This document shows, in pieces, positions 62,355-64,000 of a DNA stretch of 64,000 nt. A program made the translations under genes and the position numbers. This stretch comes from Duganella zoogloeoides (GTDB taxonomy: Bacteria > Pseudomonadota > Gammaproteobacteria > Burkholderiales > Burkholderiaceae_D): positions 5,766,001 through 5,830,000 of the forward strand of contig NZ_CP140152.1 in NCBI RefSeq assembly GCF_034479515.1, written 5' to 3'. Each line of letters opens with the position of its first letter. Position 1 is the first letter of the stretch. Under the pieces are notes generated by a model. The model saw only the letters and a list, made by a program, of their open reading frames with translations. It ran no database searches and was not told the DNA's origin.

Positions 62355-64000
62355 TTACCACATGATTACGCGGTCTTTCGGCGCCAGGTACATCTTGTCG
62401 CCCGGCTTGACGCCGAAGGCGTCGTAGAAACCTGGCTGGTTGCGCATCGGGCCGTTGGCGCGGAACTGACCTGGCGAGTGCGGATCGGTCTTGATCTGCT
62501 GGATCTGCGCCGCTTCACGCATCTTCATGCGCCACACTTGCGCAAAGCCCATGTAGAAGCGCTGGTCGCCGGTCAGGCCGTCGATCACCGGGGCTTCCTT
62601 GCCATTCAGCGATAACTTGTACGCCTTGTAGGCAATCGCGATGCCGCTGTTGTCGGCGATGTTTTCGCCCAGGGTCAGTTCGCCGTTGACGTGGTAGCCA
62701 GGCAGCGGGCTGAACTGGTTGTACTGCTCGACCAGCATCTTGGTCTTGGTGGCGAAGTTCTTGTGGTCGGCCTTGGTCCACCAGTCGCGCAGGTTGCCGT
62801 CGCCGTCGTACTGGGCGCCCTGGTCGTCGAAGCCGTGGCTGATTTCGTGGCCGATCACGCCGCCGATGGCGCCGTAGTTGACGGCGTCGTCGGCAGCCGC
62901 ATCAAAGAACGGCGCTTGCAGGATGGCGGCCGGGAACACGATCTCGTTCATTTCCGGGTTGTAGTAGGCGTTGACGGTTTGCGGCGTCATGCCCCACTCG
63001 TCGCGGTCGATCGGTTTGCCCAGCTTGTTGATTTCCTTGTTGTACTCGAACTCGTGCGAACGGATCACGTTGCCCACCAGATCGTCTTTCGATACGGTCA
63101 GCGCCGAATAGTCGCGCCACTTGTTCGGGTAGCCGATCTTGGTGGTGAACTTGGCCAGTTTGGCTTGCGCCTGCTTCTTGGTGACCGGGCTCATCCAATC
63201 GAGGGTGTCGATGCTGGTCTTGTACGACGCCAGCAGGTTGTTCACCAGCGCTTCCATGCGCGCCTTGCGGTCGGCCGGGAATTGCTCGGCCACGTACAGC
63301 TTGCCCACTGCTTCGCCCAGCGCGCCTTCGGCGACCGAGACGCCGCGTTTCCAGCGTGGACGCTGCTCGGTCACGCCGCTTAGCACGGTGCCATAGAAGG
63401 CGAAGTTTTCATCGACGAACGACTTGTTCAGGTACGGTGCGAACGCGCGCACGGTGTGCCACTGGAAGTACGCTTTCAGGGTCTCGACCGGGGTCTTGTT
63501 CAGCAGCGCGGTCATGCCTTTCATGTAGCTCGGCTGGCTGACGATCACGTAGTTCACTTTGCCGCCGATGCCGGCATCGGCCAGGTAGGCTTTCCAGTCG
63601 TAGCCCGGCGCCAGCGTGTTCAGCTTGGCGACATCGACCTTGTTGTAGGCCTTGATCGGATCGCGCAGTTCTACTTTCGTCCATTGCAGCTTGGCCAGTT
63701 GTTTTTCGAATTCCACCACCGCGCGCGCGCTCGCTGGTCCGTTGTTGTCGCCAGCCAGGGTCAGCATCTTGGCCATGTGCTGTTCGTACTTGGCCAGGGT
63801 GTCGGCCAGCTTCTTGTCGTCCGCTTTCAGGTAGTAGTCGCGGTCCGGCAGGCCCAGGCCATCCTGGTACAGGTCGGCCACGTACTTGGTCGAATCCTTG
63901 TTGTCCTGGTGGATGGCGAAGCCGTACGGGGTGCTCACGCCGATCTTGTTGAAGTGCGCGATCAGCGCTGGCAATTGCTTCTTGTCTTTCAGCGCGGCGA
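62355..64000 (-). CDS. M13-family zinc metallopeptidase (PepO/neprilysin-like), 5' end outside window
   Basis: 548 residues are visible. The frame stays open past the window edge, so the N terminus with signal peptide is missing (full-length relatives have about 680-700). The zinc motif HEISH (codons at 62835-62849) is followed by GFDDQGAQYDGDGNLRDWW, and the third ligand region is ENIADNSG. The C terminus PKDRVIMW has the family-typical final tryptophan. These enzymes are secreted or periplasmic oligopeptidases. Confidence 0.93.
   Translation of the reverse strand, partial: AALKDKKQLPALIAHFNKIGVSTPYGFAIHQDNKDSTKYVADLYQDGLGLPDRDYYLKADDKKLADTLAKYEQHMAKMLTLAGDNNGPASARAVVEFEKQLAKLQWTKVELRDPIKAYNKVDVAKLNTLAPGYDWKAYLADAGIGGKVNYVIVSQPSYMKGMTALLNKTPVETLKAYFQWHTVRAFAPYLNKSFVDENFAFYGTVLSGVTEQRPRWKRGVSVAEGALGEAVGKLYVAEQFPADRKARMEALVNNLLASYKTSIDTLDWMSPVTKKQAQAKLAKFTTKIGYPNKWRDYSALTVSKDDLVGNVIRSHEFEYNKEINKLGKPIDRDEWGMTPQTVNAYYNPEMNEIVFPAAILQAPFFDAAADDAVNYGAIGGVIGHEISHGFDDQGAQYDGDGNLRDWWTKADHKNFATKTKMLVEQYNQFSPLPGYHVNGELTLGENIADNSGIAIAYKAYKLSLNGKEAPVIDGLTGDQRFYMGFAQVWRMKMREAAQIQQIKTDPHSPGQFRANGPMRNQPGFYDAFGVKPGDKMYLAPKDRVIMW

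Noticed and set aside
1..64000. CRISPR arrays, rRNA genes, complete insertion sequences or prophage genes
   Set aside because: I saw no regularly spaced direct repeats, ribosomal RNA signatures, transposase motifs or phage structural genes in the window.

Overview
The window is a stretch of GC-rich chromosome with dense, often overlapping genes. Gene content and codon style point to a betaproteobacterium of the Oxalobacteraceae type (Massilia, Duganella or Janthinobacterium relatives). The supporting signs are a Flp/Tad pilus locus, many LysR regulators, a fused IcmF mutase beside a fused indolepyruvate:ferredoxin oxidoreductase, several Tat-exported oxidases and hydrolases, and multi-domain sensor kinases. 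The organism is inferred from gene style, not from a marker gene.

Layout. Positions 1-8.2 kb hold a TonB-dependent receptor, a RelE/HigB-type toxin-antitoxin pair with its operator, a periplasmic solute-binding protein, two nearly identical Tat-exported alpha/beta hydrolases in tandem with a divergent LysR gene, and two small secreted proteins. Positions 8.3-18.5 kb (minus strand) are a Tad/Flp pilus operon: flp pilin, prepilin peptidase, an unusual winged-helix/AAA+ ATPase, RcpC/CpaB, the RcpA/CpaC secretin, a small lipoprotein, TadZ, TadA, TadB, TadC and a TPR/LytR_C lipoprotein. It is flanked by a diguanylate cyclase and an HD-GYP phosphodiesterase whose stop codons overlap. Positions 21-30.5 kb carry a LysR gene, the oxidoreductase-icmF pair, a Rid-family gene behind a textbook SoxR-type promoter, and an internally deleted HipA/YjjJ-like gene.

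Positions 30.5-37.8 kb contain a LacI regulator, a metallo-beta-lactamase-fold hydrolase divergent from a TetR gene, a two-gene unit of a ubiquitin-like MoaD/ThiS protein and a BNR beta-propeller, a 2Fe-2S ferredoxin and a PAS chemoreceptor. Positions 37.9-45.0 kb look like a complete purine nucleoside uptake module: two ABC permeases and an ATPase, a GntR regulator, a Tsx-like outer membrane channel, a BMP-family binding protein and a cytidine-deaminase-fold deaminase. Positions 45.6-51.8 kb are a four-gene, translationally coupled signalling operon: hybrid kinase, CheR, receiver-less CheB and receiver-kinase.

Positions 52-60.4 kb hold a TauD-type dioxygenase divergent from a LysR gene, a three-subunit gluconate-dehydrogenase-type complex (Tat-exported small subunit, GMC flavoprotein, tri-heme cytochrome) and a BaeSR-like two-component system. 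The end of the window has an AT-rich gene-free stretch beside tRNA-Arg(CCG), a membrane-anchored cytochrome c5-like protein, a 30-bp-arm inverted repeat, a lipoprotein and a truncated M13 peptidase gene.

The items most worth a second look are the SoxR box in front of the Rid gene, the MoaD-like/propeller pair, the AAA+ ATPase inside the Tad operon, the duplicated hydrolases under different control regions, and the in-frame-deleted HipA-like kinase.
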